NCBI GenBank assembly: GCA_964636885.1
Contig: CAZWVA010000004.1
Coordinates: forward strand, 18,323 to 82,322
From: CAZWVA01 sp964636885
GTDB taxonomy: Bacteria; Desulfobacterota_D; UBA1144; Nemesobacterales; CSP1-2
Reading direction: 5' to 3'
DNA: 64,000 nucleotides
Part shown: positions 1 through 7,153 of the stretch, in pieces
Layout of the letters: every line of letters starts with the position of its first letter
Position numbering within the stretch: position 1 is the stretch's first letter
The notes under the pieces: model-generated
The model's input: only the letters and a program-made list of their open reading frames with translations
Told to the model about the DNA's origin: nothing
Database searches by the model: none
Program-made: the position numbers and the translations under genes

Positions 1-1
1 C

Positions 2-874
2 GTTAAAGTGAGAAGGGCACGCATCAGGATCCCCGATCTACCCACAAAAGAGATAGAGGAGATCAAATTCGTAGACGAGGAGGAAGAAGAGTTTACAATC
101 GAGACCACAAAAGAGACGGGTTATTTCAAAGACAGCGTGGCTATGGGCTTAAATGTATCCATACCGGGGAACACGTGGGTTACAGGAAGAGGGGCAAACA
201 TAGAGATTAAAGGGAAAGTCGAGATCAATAAAAGGTACGGTGAATCGATAATCATCACGGGTAACATAGACACGGTAAGAGGGACATACGAATTCCTGGG
301 AAAACTATTTAAGATAGAAGAGGGCACGGTGAGCTTTACCGGGACACGAGAGATCAACCCCTTTCTTGACCTCAAGGCCCTATACAGGGTCTCAGACGTA
401 GACGTATTCATAAACATAGGAGGTACGGCTAGACACCCGAATATAAGACTCTCGAGTGACCCACCGATGGAGGAGACTGACATATTCTCCTACCTCCTAT
501 TCGGGACATCCTCAGATAAGCTAGGCACTGGGCAGAGATTCTCGCTCCAGCAAAAGGCCGGTGAGATACTGGGTAATATAGCCGTAGGAGAGCTAAAGGG
601 CATAGTAGGGGAGAAATTCGCACTCGATGTCATAAGTGTAACGGGAGGAGAGATGGGCCCTCAAATCGAGATAGGGAAATACCTAACCGATGATCTATAC
701 ATAGCGTATGAGAGAAGCTACATCCAAACCTCGACAACCACGCCGATCCCTACAAATAGCGTCCGCGTCGAGTACAGGCTCTTTGACTTCTTAACCCTGG
801 AGAGCGAGGTGGGTGGAGAGCAGGCAGGGGGAGACGTATTCCTAAACCTCAATTACTCCTGCCCCCTCTTCTGA
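2..874 (+). CDS. tamB: TamB C-terminal domain protein, 5' end cut by window
   Basis: This is the carboxy-terminal part of a TamB-like protein (DUF490), the inner-membrane-anchored periplasmic partner of TamA that bridges the envelope and helps outer-membrane protein insertion and lipid transport. The reading frame is open to the window edge, so the GTG at 8 is probably internal and the gene is truncated upstream. Visible support is the beta-strand-rich sequence and the typical block with LSSDPP, a few residues later DIFSYLLFG, then a final amphipathic strand ending in Phe. It converges on the aminotransferase gene with only about 30 bases between stops and no obvious terminator. Confidence 0.78.
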   Translation, partial: VKVRRARIRIPDLPTKEIEEIKFVDEEEEEFTIETTKETGYFKDSVAMGLNVSIPGNTWVTGRGANIEIKGKVEINKRYGESIIITGNIDTVRGTYEFLGKLFKIEEGTVSFTGTREINPFLDLKALYRVSDVDVFINIGGTARHPNIRLSSDPPMEETDIFSYLLFGTSSDKLGTGQRFSLQQKAGEILGNIAVGELKGIVGEKFALDVISVTGGEMGPQIEIGKYLTDDLYIAYERSYIQTSTTTPIPTNSVRVEYRLFDFLTLESEVGGEQAGGDVFLNLNYSCPLF

Positions 875-903
875 CAACGGAATGGCCTCCACCGAGAACC
901 GAT

Positions 904-2091
904 TTAGTAGCTCTTTAAGGCCCTTCTTATCCCCCTCACGGCCTGCATTATCCTCTTTTCGTTCTCGACGAGGGCAAACCTCACGTATCCCTCGCCCTGA
1001 TCCCCAAACCCTATACCAGGTGAAACGGCGACCTTTGCCCTTTCTATAAGCATCTTGGAGAACTCAAGGGAACCCATTTTTTTGAATCCCTCCGGTATCT
1101 CGGCCCATACGAACATCGTTCCCTTCGGTTTTGGTATCTCCCAACCCGCCCTTGAGAGCCCATCTATGAGCTTATCCCTCCTCATCCTATACTGTTCCCT
1201 GATGCTATCCAGGCAGCCCTGAGGACCGTTTAGAGCCGAGATCGCCGCTATCTGTATCGGTTGAAAGATCCCATAGTCGAGATAGCTCTTAATCCTCCTT
1301 AGGGCGGCCACTATCCTGGGGTTTCCTACCATAAAGCCGACACGCCATCCCGGCATATTGTAGCTCTTGGAGAGCGAGAAGAATTCGACCCCGACCTCCT
1401 TGGCCTCAGGAACCTGGAGGAAGCTGGGTGCCTTGTAGCCGTCAAAGCAAAGGTCGGCATAGGAGAAGTCGTGTACTACGATCAGCCCAAACTCCTTGGC
1501 AAGCTCAAAGATCCGTTTAAAAAACCCGAGGTCCACGACGCTCGTTGTCGGGTTATGGGGAAAAGAGATTATCAGGGCCTTTGGCCTAGGCCAGATCTCC
1601 TTTACGGCCTTCTCTATGGCCCCGATGAAATCCACATCCCTTGTAAGGGGTACGCTTTTTGTATCCGCCCTGGCGATAATAACCGAATAGCTGTGTATGG
1701 GATACGTTGGGTTTGGGACTATGACCACATCGCCGGGAGAGAGAATGGAAAGCATGAGGTGTGAGATCCCCTCCTTTGAACCTATAGTTACAATCGCCTC
1801 CGTCTCGGGATCCAGATCGACGCCGTAGTTCCTCTTATACCAATTGCATATAGCAAGCCTGAGTTTCGGGATGCCTGCCGAGGCGGAGTACCTGTGGTTT
1901 CTGGGGTTCCTTGAGGCCTCGATTAGCTTATCCACTATGTGTTTCGGTGTCGGTTGGTCGGGATTACCCATACCCAGGTCTATGATGTCTTCCCCCCTCG
2001 CCCTGGCCCTGGTCTTTAGTTCGTTTACTATGGCAAATACGTAAGGAGGAAGCCTCCTTATAAGCGAAAACTCTTCTAAGAAGTCCTGCAT
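904..2091 (-). CDS. alaC: Alanine-forming aminotransferase, AlaC type
   Basis: A class I/II PLP-dependent aminotransferase, 395 residues, full length for the family. It closely resembles the glutamate-pyruvate aminotransferase AlaC, sharing the N-terminal RLPPYVF block, RGEDIID, MGNPD, the VTIGSKEG block, and the PLP lysine K242 in SLSKSYNMPGWR. It would interconvert pyruvate/glutamate and alanine/2-oxoglutarate in the cytosol. The closely related LL-diaminopimelate aminotransferases are an alternative, but the overall motif spacing fits AlaC better. The gene stands alone on the minus strand, divergent from the RlpA genes. A second, clearly different aminotransferase of the aspartate type lies at 24362. 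Confidence 0.82.
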   Translation of the reverse strand: MQDFLEEFSLIRRLPPYVFAIVNELKTRARARGEDIIDLGMGNPDQPTPKHIVDKLIEASRNPRNHRYSASAGIPKLRLAICNWYKRNYGVDLDPETEAIVTIGSKEGISHLMLSILSPGDVVIVPNPTYPIHSYSVIIARADTKSVPLTRDVDFIGAIEKAVKEIWPRPKALIISFPHNPTTSVVDLGFFKRIFELAKEFGLIVVHDFSYADLCFDGYKAPSFLQVPEAKEVGVEFFSLSKSYNMPGWRVGFMVGNPRIVAALRRIKSYLDYGIFQPIQIAAISALNGPQGCLDSIREQYRMRRDKLIDGLSRAGWEIPKPKGTMFVWAEIPEGFKKMGSLEFSKMLIERAKVAVSPGIGFGDQGEGYVRFALVENEKRIMQAVRGIRRALKSY

Positions 2092-2199
2092 CTTTCTATC
2101 TCCGGATATTCAGACGGTTTAATTAAGTTTATTCTAATCATCCACAATCTCAAGCGCTTCTGGAAAAAAGTACTGGTTTTATGGTAAAGTTAGGATGCT

Positions 2200-2619
2200 A
2201 TGAGGGTAAGGATGGAGGCAGTTCTATTAATAACCGCATCGTTCTTTCCCTCCATAATGGCCCACGCATCCAATGATAGATATCCACAAATGGGCCTGGC
2301 CTCATGGTACGGGATTAAACAAGACGGAAATAAAACGGCAAGCGGCGAACTCTTCGACATGGACGATTATACGGCCGCCCACAATAGCCTTCCACTAGGG
2401 ACTATGGTAAAGGTTACAAACCTGAGAAACGGAAAGGAGGTCACCGTTAGGATAAACGACAGGGGACCATTTGATAAAAGGCGGATAATAGACCTTTCAC
2501 GCGCTGCGGCTAAAGCGATTGGACTGATAAGGAGCGGTGTAGGGAGGGTTAAGGTGGAGGTCGTTTCGTTACCCCAAGATGGATTATCCGACCTCATAAC
2601 TAAAAGGCCTTCAGAATAA
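2200..2619 (+). CDS. Short secreted RlpA-like protein (DPBB domain, no SPOR)
   Basis: A 139-residue exported protein with a signal peptide (residues 1 to about 23, ending AHA) and one double-psi beta-barrel domain of the RlpA family (about 31-125), which in some bacteria is a lytic transglycosylase acting on peptidoglycan lacking stem peptides. The motifs ASWYG, TASGE, TAAH and NDRGPF are intact. The acidic pair and histidine reported as important in Pseudomonas RlpA correspond to E50, D53 and H61, all present. It lacks a SPOR domain and a lipobox, so it is probably periplasmic and soluble. A second ATG sits five codons in. It is first in a run with a second rlpA and moaE. Confidence 0.85.
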   Translation: MRVRMEAVLLITASFFPSIMAHASNDRYPQMGLASWYGIKQDGNKTASGELFDMDDYTAAHNSLPLGTMVKVTNLRNGKEVTVRINDRGPFDKRRIIDLSRAAAKAIGLIRSGVGRVKVEVVSLPQDGLSDLITKRPSE

Positions 2620-2650
2620 AGGCCGGCTGTGTTAGAATGGGAGGCGACGC

Positions 2651-3304
2651 ATGATAAGAGAAACGATCCTAATTCTCATAGCCCTTCCCCTCCTTTTTTC
2701 CTGTGCGTCTCTTTCAAGGAGGAGCTATCCATCCGCTGGTATTCAGGTACCTGAGGGATACACCCAAACTGGAATCGCTTCTTGGTACGGCATTGAGGAG
2801 CACGGCAGGCAGGCCGCAAGCGGTGAGCGCTTCAGCATGTATGGCTATACGGCCGCCCATAAGAGCCTACCCATAGGAACCGTAGTCAGGGTTACAAACC
2901 TGGAAAACGGAAGGGACGTTATAGTAAGGATAAACGACAGGGGCCCGTTCGTTGGAGGACGCATAATAGACCTCTCCTACACAGCAGCCAAGTCACTCGA
3001 TATGATAGGAAAGGGAACGGCTAGGGTAAAGGTCGAGGTAATTTCTGCCCCAGGAAGGAAGGGCGACTACTTCGAGCCTAAATACACGGTTCAGATCGGA
3101 TCGTTCAGGGATAGGGAAAACGCCATCAGTCTAAAGGAAGAACTGAAACGCGCTCTTGACGACGTGAAAGTGGAGGCAATCGATCTGGATGGAGGCACAT
3201 ACCACAGGGTAAGGATAGGAGAGTTTTCACAAAGATACGAGGCGGAGAAACTCGCCATAAAGCTGAGAGGGCTGGGCTATCAAGGGAGGGTAATACAGGA
3301 GTAA
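2651..3304 (+). CDS. rlpA: RlpA lipoprotein with SPOR domain
   Basis: A 217-residue lipoprotein (lipobox ending at C18) with a DPBB domain (about 38-135) and a C-terminal SPOR domain (about 145-217, starting YTVQIGSF), which normally binds denuded septal glycan. Compared with the short paralogue immediately upstream, the DPBB keeps E59 and H70, but the catalytic-site aspartate position (three after the glutamate) is S62. This copy may therefore be catalytically impaired and act as a septal anchor. It lies 31 bases after the first rlpA and 15 bases before moaE, so the three are probably cotranscribed. Confidence 0.88.
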   Translation: MIRETILILIALPLLFSCASLSRRSYPSAGIQVPEGYTQTGIASWYGIEEHGRQAASGERFSMYGYTAAHKSLPIGTVVRVTNLENGRDVIVRINDRGPFVGGRIIDLSYTAAKSLDMIGKGTARVKVEVISAPGRKGDYFEPKYTVQIGSFRDRENAISLKEELKRALDDVKVEAIDLDGGTYHRVRIGEFSQRYEAEKLAIKLRGLGYQGRVIQE

Positions 3305-3319
3305 GCGCCAAGGATTCGA

Positions 3320-3775
3320 ATGAGCCAAGAGATGACAGAAGATAAAAAAGGAAAAGGGCGCTATGGTCTTTTCAAAGTAACACCCCGAAGGATTGGGGTC
3401 GGAGGGGTAATCAGAAGTGTTCTCGACATTGAGGCCGGAGCCATAGTGGTATTTATAGGTACGGTAAGGAGGCTATCAAGGGGAAGGGAGATCGAGCACC
3501 TAGAATACGAATCCTATAGAGAAATGGCCGTTAGAGAGTTCGAGAGGATCGCAGTAGAGATTAAAAACAGGTGGAACGTGAGAAGAATAGCCATAGTCCA
3601 TCGGACTGGGAGGCTGAGGGTTGGCGAGGTGAGTGTGGTAATAGCCATTTCCGCATCCCACAGGGAGGAAGCCTACAGGGCATCGAGATACGCCATTGAA
3701 AGGCTAAAAGAAAGCGTTCCAATATGGAAGAAAGAGGTCTGGGAAGGGGGTGAGGAATGGATCGAGGGGGCCTAA
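3320..3775 (+). CDS. moaE: Molybdopterin synthase catalytic subunit MoaE
   Basis: The large subunit of molybdopterin synthase, which with thiocarboxylated MoaD converts cyclic pyranopterin monophosphate into molybdopterin in the cytosol. Family landmarks visible are GTVR (48-50), the HRTGRL block (94-99) and the lysines of PIWKKE (K137/K138). It is 151 residues, normal length, with a short charged N-terminal extension of about 15 residues. No moaD or other molybdenum-cofactor gene is in the window, so its place after two RlpA genes looks like positional rather than functional linkage. It is probably the last gene of its transcript, since a new promoter follows at 3788. Confidence 0.88.
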   Translation: MSQEMTEDKKGKGRYGLFKVTPRRIGVGGVIRSVLDIEAGAIVVFIGTVRRLSRGREIEHLEYESYREMAVREFERIAVEIKNRWNVRRIAIVHRTGRLRVGEVSVVIAISASHREEAYRASRYAIERLKESVPIWKKEVWEGGEEWIEGA

Positions 3776-3787
3776 GCTAGGTTGAAT

Positions 3788-3816
3788 TTGACATTTTATA
3801 TGGGTTTCTTTATCTT
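3788..3816 (+). promoter_or_regulatory. Sigma-70-like promoter for the pan leader
   Basis: TTGACA at 3788-3793 and TATCTT at 3811-3816 are separated by 17 bases. Transcription would start near 3823, about 186 bases upstream of panB, giving a long leader that ends in a terminator-like hairpin. Confidence 0.6.
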
Positions 3817-3820
3817 TATT

Positions 3821-3995
3821 TTCCGTTAGTTGTAATCGTATGAGATAAGCACCAATGAGGGTGCCGCTTGGATCCTCTTCGAGGACCGAGACGGAGGGTT
3901 GGGTTGGATAGAAAATTAGGACGGAACAAGAGCCGTACCTGGAGAGTCGTAGAGGACCAGCCAAGGGGTTAATACCTTCAAGCTGGTTTTTTTTT
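3821..3995 (+). ncRNA. Structured leader or small RNA upstream of panB, of unknown class
   Basis: The roughly 175-nt stretch after the promoter holds no convincing ORF but several possible helices. These are 3849-3853 with 3860-3864 (GCACC/GGTGC), 3867-3877 with 3881-3890 (one bulged A), and a possible closing helix 3821-3827 with 3920-3926 enclosing both. They are followed by an intrinsic terminator at 3956-3995. This layout (junction-like aptamer, then terminator just before a start codon) fits a riboswitch or attenuator controlling pantothenate synthesis. A free-standing sRNA of 6S-like size is the alternative. I looked for TPP, glycine and cobalamin consensus elements and did not find a convincing match. 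Confidence 0.45.
3956..3995 (+). terminator. Intrinsic terminator just upstream of panB
   Basis: ACCAGC (3956-3961) pairs with GCTGGT (3982-3987). An inner helix AAGG (3963-3966) with CCTT (3975-3978) is possible, and the stem is followed by nine T residues (3987-3995). The panB start codon is only 13 bases after the T-run, with no clear Shine-Dalgarno between, so termination or antitermination here would decide panBCD expression. Confidence 0.72.
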
Positions 3996-4008
3996 ATAAA
4001 CGCACGCC

Positions 4009-4809
4009 ATGAAAAAGATCACGGTCCCTAGACTCGTGGAGATGAAAAGGCAGGAAGAGAAGATCGTTATGGTCACGGCCTACGATGCCGCCATCGCAAA
4101 TATAATCGATGAGGCAGGCGTGGACATCGTTCTCGTCGGTGACTCCCTCGGAAACGTGATTCAGGGACTCTCTAATACACTCCCCGTAACTATGGATGAG
4201 ATGATCTATCATACGAAAATCGTTTCAAGGGGGGTTAAACACGCCCACCTCTGCGGTGATATGCCGTTTATGTCCTACCAGGCTTCGAAAGAAGAAGCCA
4301 TAAGAAACGCCGGAAGATTCATAAAGGAAGCAGGTGCGGAATCCGTAAAGCTTGAGACGAACGAGGAGTACCTAGATACGATACACGCCATATTTAAGGC
4401 CGGCATACCTGTTATGGGCCATATCGGACTCCGACCCCAGTCAATACACGTAATGGGAGGATACAGGGTTCAGGGCCGTGAGGCCGAAGATGCGAAAAGG
4501 CTCTTGGATCTCGCAAAGGCCACAGAAGAGGCCGGAGCATTCTCCCTGCTTCTAGAGAGTGTCCCTCAGCAACTCGCAAAAAAAATAACGGAATCTATAG
4601 GTATTCCAACAATAGGAATCGGAGCCGGGGCATTCTGCGATGGCCAGGTACTCGTCATAAACGACCTCGTGGGTCTATCGCCTGAGCCGACTCCCAGATT
4701 CGTTAAAAGGTATGCAAACCTAAGAGAGGCAATGACAAAAGCGGTGGGGGATTTCATAAGGGAGGTAAAGGGAGGCGATTTTCCAGGCGCCGAGCATTCT
4801 TACAACTGA
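4009..4809 (+). CDS. panB: 3-methyl-2-oxobutanoate hydroxymethyltransferase PanB
   Basis: The first committed enzyme of pantothenate synthesis: it transfers a hydroxymethyl group from 5,10-methylene-tetrahydrofolate to 2-oxoisovalerate, giving ketopantoate. At 266 residues it is full length. Family blocks are visible: TAYD, VGDSLGNV with the metal-binding aspartate, GDMPFMSYQ, KLE, GHIGLRPQS and the GIGAGAFCDGQVLV segment. It heads panB-panC-panD (10- and 13-base gaps), the complete route from ketoisovalerate and aspartate except the ketopantoate reductase PanE, which is not in the window. The start lacks a good ribosome-binding site and follows a terminator hairpin directly, which points to leader-controlled expression. 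Confidence 0.95.
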   Translation: MKKITVPRLVEMKRQEEKIVMVTAYDAAIANIIDEAGVDIVLVGDSLGNVIQGLSNTLPVTMDEMIYHTKIVSRGVKHAHLCGDMPFMSYQASKEEAIRNAGRFIKEAGAESVKLETNEEYLDTIHAIFKAGIPVMGHIGLRPQSIHVMGGYRVQGREAEDAKRLLDLAKATEEAGAFSLLLESVPQQLAKKITESIGIPTIGIGAGAFCDGQVLVINDLVGLSPEPTPRFVKRYANLREAMTKAVGDFIREVKGGDFPGAEHSYN

Positions 4810-4819
4810 GGAAGAGCAG

Positions 4820-5659
4820 TTGAGAGTCATAAGTACCGTAAAAGAGATGCAGAGCGTGGCAAATGAGATAAGAGGAGAGGGAAAAACGATCTCATTCGTT
4901 CCCACAATGGGAGCGCTTCACGAAGGGCATCTCAGTCTCATATCCGAGGGCAGGAAAAAGGGGGATGTACTCGTAGTCAGTATATTCGTGAACCCAACTC
5001 AGTTTGCCCCGAGTGAAGACCTAAGCGAGTATCCCCGTAACCTAGAAGGCGACCTAGAGAAGATAAATGGCCTCGGAGTTGATATCGTTTTCACTCCAAC
5101 CGTAGGGGAGATGTACCCTGATGGATTCCAAACCTATGTAGAGGTTAAAGAGCTCGAAAGGCATCTGTGTGGGCGTTTCCGCCCGGGTCACTTTAGAGGC
5201 GTGGCGACGGTTGTGCTTAAGCTATTTAACATCGTAAAACCCCACTTCGCCCTCTTCGGGGAGAAAGACTATCAGCAACTAAAGATCGTTCAGAGGATGG
5301 TTAAGGATCTAAACCTAGAGGTTACGGTTACAGGATACCCAATCGTCAGAGATAAAAACGGATTGGCGATGAGCTCCAGAAACTCCTATCTTTCGGAAGA
5401 CGAAAAGGAGAGGGCCGTTTCCATCTCAAGAGCCCTTAGTCAAATAAAAATGGAGTTTGACAGAGGGCTCAGGGATTCAAAAGTGATAAAGCGGATTGGA
5501 AAAGACATCCTACAAGAGAACGGTATCGACACTATAGATTACCTTGAGATCTGCGATCCAGATACCCTTGAGCCGAAAGAATCGGCGGAGGGAGGAGACC
5601 TGGTAGCAGTGGCAGTAAGGCTTGGCCGGGCTAGGCTTATCGATAACACGAGACTCTAA
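4820..5659 (+). CDS. panC: Pantothenate synthetase PanC
   Basis: ATP-dependent condensation of pantoate with beta-alanine to pantothenate. At 279 residues it is full length, with the nucleotidyltransferase signature PTMGALHEGHLSLI (residues 28-41, containing the HxGH-type motif), FVNPTQF, the GRFRPGHFRGVATVV block and the KMSKS-like MSSRNSYLS. The start is TTG at 4820, supported by the GAGGAAG sequence just upstream that overlaps the panB stop region. It sits between panB and panD and supplies the step that joins the two branches. Confidence 0.95.
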   Translation: MRVISTVKEMQSVANEIRGEGKTISFVPTMGALHEGHLSLISEGRKKGDVLVVSIFVNPTQFAPSEDLSEYPRNLEGDLEKINGLGVDIVFTPTVGEMYPDGFQTYVEVKELERHLCGRFRPGHFRGVATVVLKLFNIVKPHFALFGEKDYQQLKIVQRMVKDLNLEVTVTGYPIVRDKNGLAMSSRNSYLSEDEKERAVSISRALSQIKMEFDRGLRDSKVIKRIGKDILQENGIDTIDYLEICDPDTLEPKESAEGGDLVAVAVRLGRARLIDNTRL

Positions 5660-5672
5660 GGAGGAGAAGGAG

Positions 5673-6062
5673 ATGCAAAGGGTTCTTCTTAAATCTAAGA
5701 TCCACAGGGCAACCGTTACGGAGGCTAACGTCGATTACGAAGGGAGCATAACGGTGGATAAGAACCTAATGGAGGCAGCCGATTTAGTTCCCTATGAGCA
5801 GGTACATATATTCAACGTGACAAATGGCCATAGATTCTACACGTATGCGATTGAAGGGAGACGTGGCTCAGGGGTAATCTGTATAAATGGGGCAGCAGCG
5901 CATCTCGCAAGGAAGGGGGACACCCTGATAATCGCAAGCTTCGCATCCTACAGAGAAAACGAGATTGGCAAACATGATCCCAAATTGGTTTATGTGGATG
6001 AGAAGAACAGAATCACAAAAATAAAACCGGAACAAAAGAGATTAAGGGTTGCAAAGGGGTAG
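5673..6062 (+). CDS. panD: Aspartate 1-decarboxylase PanD proenzyme
   Basis: A pyruvoyl-dependent enzyme making beta-alanine from aspartate for PanC. The 129-residue reading from the ATG at 5673 begins MQRVLLKSKIH, as in the family, and is preceded by AAGGAGGAGAAGG, an excellent ribosome-binding site. A longer in-frame ORF from 5622 is rejected because it would overlap panC. The self-processing Gly24-Ser25 site (YEGS) is intact, as are the YT pair (TYAIEG) and INGAAA block. It completes the panBCD operon. Confidence 0.95.
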   Translation: MQRVLLKSKIHRATVTEANVDYEGSITVDKNLMEAADLVPYEQVHIFNVTNGHRFYTYAIEGRRGSGVICINGAAAHLARKGDTLIIASFASYRENEIGKHDPKLVYVDEKNRITKIKPEQKRLRVAKG

Positions 6063-6375
6063 GTCGAGGGTTGAAGGTGTATTAAAGAGCGTGTCTCGAG
6101 TGATTTGCTAATCTCCCTATTACGTTTTCTTCGCCTTTAAGCCCTTTATCGGAAAGGAAGACCGTTACTTTAATAATCGGATCTAATTATAAGAAAATAC
6201 ATCATAAATATTGACAGAATCGTTCTTAGAGGTTATAAATGTTAGCTAATTATTTTCATAAGGAGGAGGTAGGATGAGAAGGTAAACCGTGATCGTTATG
6301 CCTTCTTATAGCCACCTTTATTGTATTTTAACCGCAGTGGGGTCAGGTATATACAATTAAAATGGAGCAGACGAT
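6063..6375 (+). other. 313-base intergenic region with promoter and a three-codon ORF
   Basis: No full gene is present. It holds a near-consensus promoter (6211-6239), then at 6261-6270 a strong Shine-Dalgarno (AGGAGGAGG) seven bases before ATG AGA AGG TAA at 6274, a three-codon reading frame. Beyond the TAA the same frame stays open to a stop at 6358-6360, and another frame encodes a short hydrophobic stretch (LCLLIATFIVF), so this may be the wreck of a small exported peptide gene or a leader peptide for the operon that starts at 6376. Confidence 0.5.
6211..6239 (+). promoter_or_regulatory. Near-consensus sigma-70 promoter of the lipid/glycan operon
   Basis: TTGACA (6211-6216), a 17-base spacer and TATAAA (6234-6239), one of the strongest promoter matches in the window. 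The start would be near 6246, giving a leader of about 130 bases before the first gene at 6376. Confidence 0.7.
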
Positions 6376-7152
6376 ATGAAAGCAGTGATACTTGCAGCAG
6401 GTAGAGGTAGGAGGCTTTATCCTTATACCAAGTACATACCCAAGTGTCTACTCGATATAGGTGGAAAGACCATACTCGAACACCAAATCAACCACATAAG
6501 GAATTGCGGTATCGACGAGGTAGTGATAGTGGTAGGATTCGGTTTTGAAAAGGTGGAGAATTTTCTACGAAACTACGACGTCTTGGGAATGCGAATAAAA
6601 ACCCTTTATAATCCATTCTACCAAACAACAAACAGCCTCATTTCCCTGTGGATAGCAAGGGGTGAGATGAATGAGGATATAGTCGTTATAAACGGGGATG
6701 ATGTATTTGAAAACGAGGTGCTAGAGCTGGTTCTAAGAAACAGAGACGAAAAGATATGCCTTCCGATAAAGAAAAAATCGAGCTACGAAGAAGAGGATAT
6801 GAAGGTGGTTACACAGTACGGGAAAATCGTGGATATCGGAAAGACCCTGACAAACCGTCCGTTTGCCGAATCGGTCGGTATAAGGGTCTTTAGAGACACG
6901 GGAGTCGAGCTCATAAAGAGGGCGATTGAAGAAGAGATGAGAACGGAGGGCGCGGAGAAGAAGTGGTATGTATCCGCTATCCACAGGCTTATTAAAAAGG
7001 GATACAAGGTAAAATCCCTCGACATAAAGGACCTCTTTTGGATGGATGTGGACTATCCAAGCGACCTCTTTAGGGCCAGGATAAACGCAGACAAGCTTAT
7101 TAAGAAACCTTACGAAGAGAGGATCCTCCGCGTAGTAGAAACAAGCCGCTAA
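6376..7152 (+). CDS. Choline- or polyol-phosphate cytidylyltransferase-like nucleotidyltransferase
   Basis: A 258-residue NTP-transferase-fold enzyme of the LicC/inositol-phosphate cytidylyltransferase kind. The nucleotide loop is intact (G9-R-G-R-R-L14 followed by PK at 22-23). An acidic metal site is visible in INGDD (about 107-111), and a second one near the C-terminus in WMDVDYPSDL. It probably makes a CDP-activated small alcohol (choline, ethanolamine, inositol, glycerol or similar) for the phosphotransferase encoded one base downstream. The substrate cannot be read from the sequence. It is first in an operon running to 11646. Confidence 0.72.
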   Translation: MKAVILAAGRGRRLYPYTKYIPKCLLDIGGKTILEHQINHIRNCGIDEVVIVVGFGFEKVENFLRNYDVLGMRIKTLYNPFYQTTNSLISLWIARGEMNEDIVVINGDDVFENEVLELVLRNRDEKICLPIKKKSSYEEEDMKVVTQYGKIVDIGKTLTNRPFAESVGIRVFRDTGVELIKRAIEEEMRTEGAEKKWYVSAIHRLIKKGYKVKSLDIKDLFWMDVDYPSDLFRARINADKLIKKPYEERILRVVETSR

Positions 7153-7153
7153 A

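Noticed and set aside
3821..3995. Glycine- or TPP-riboswitch-like words (GGAGAG, GGGTGCC) in the pan leader
   Set aside because: The remaining conserved blocks of each class are absent, so only an unknown structured leader is claimed.
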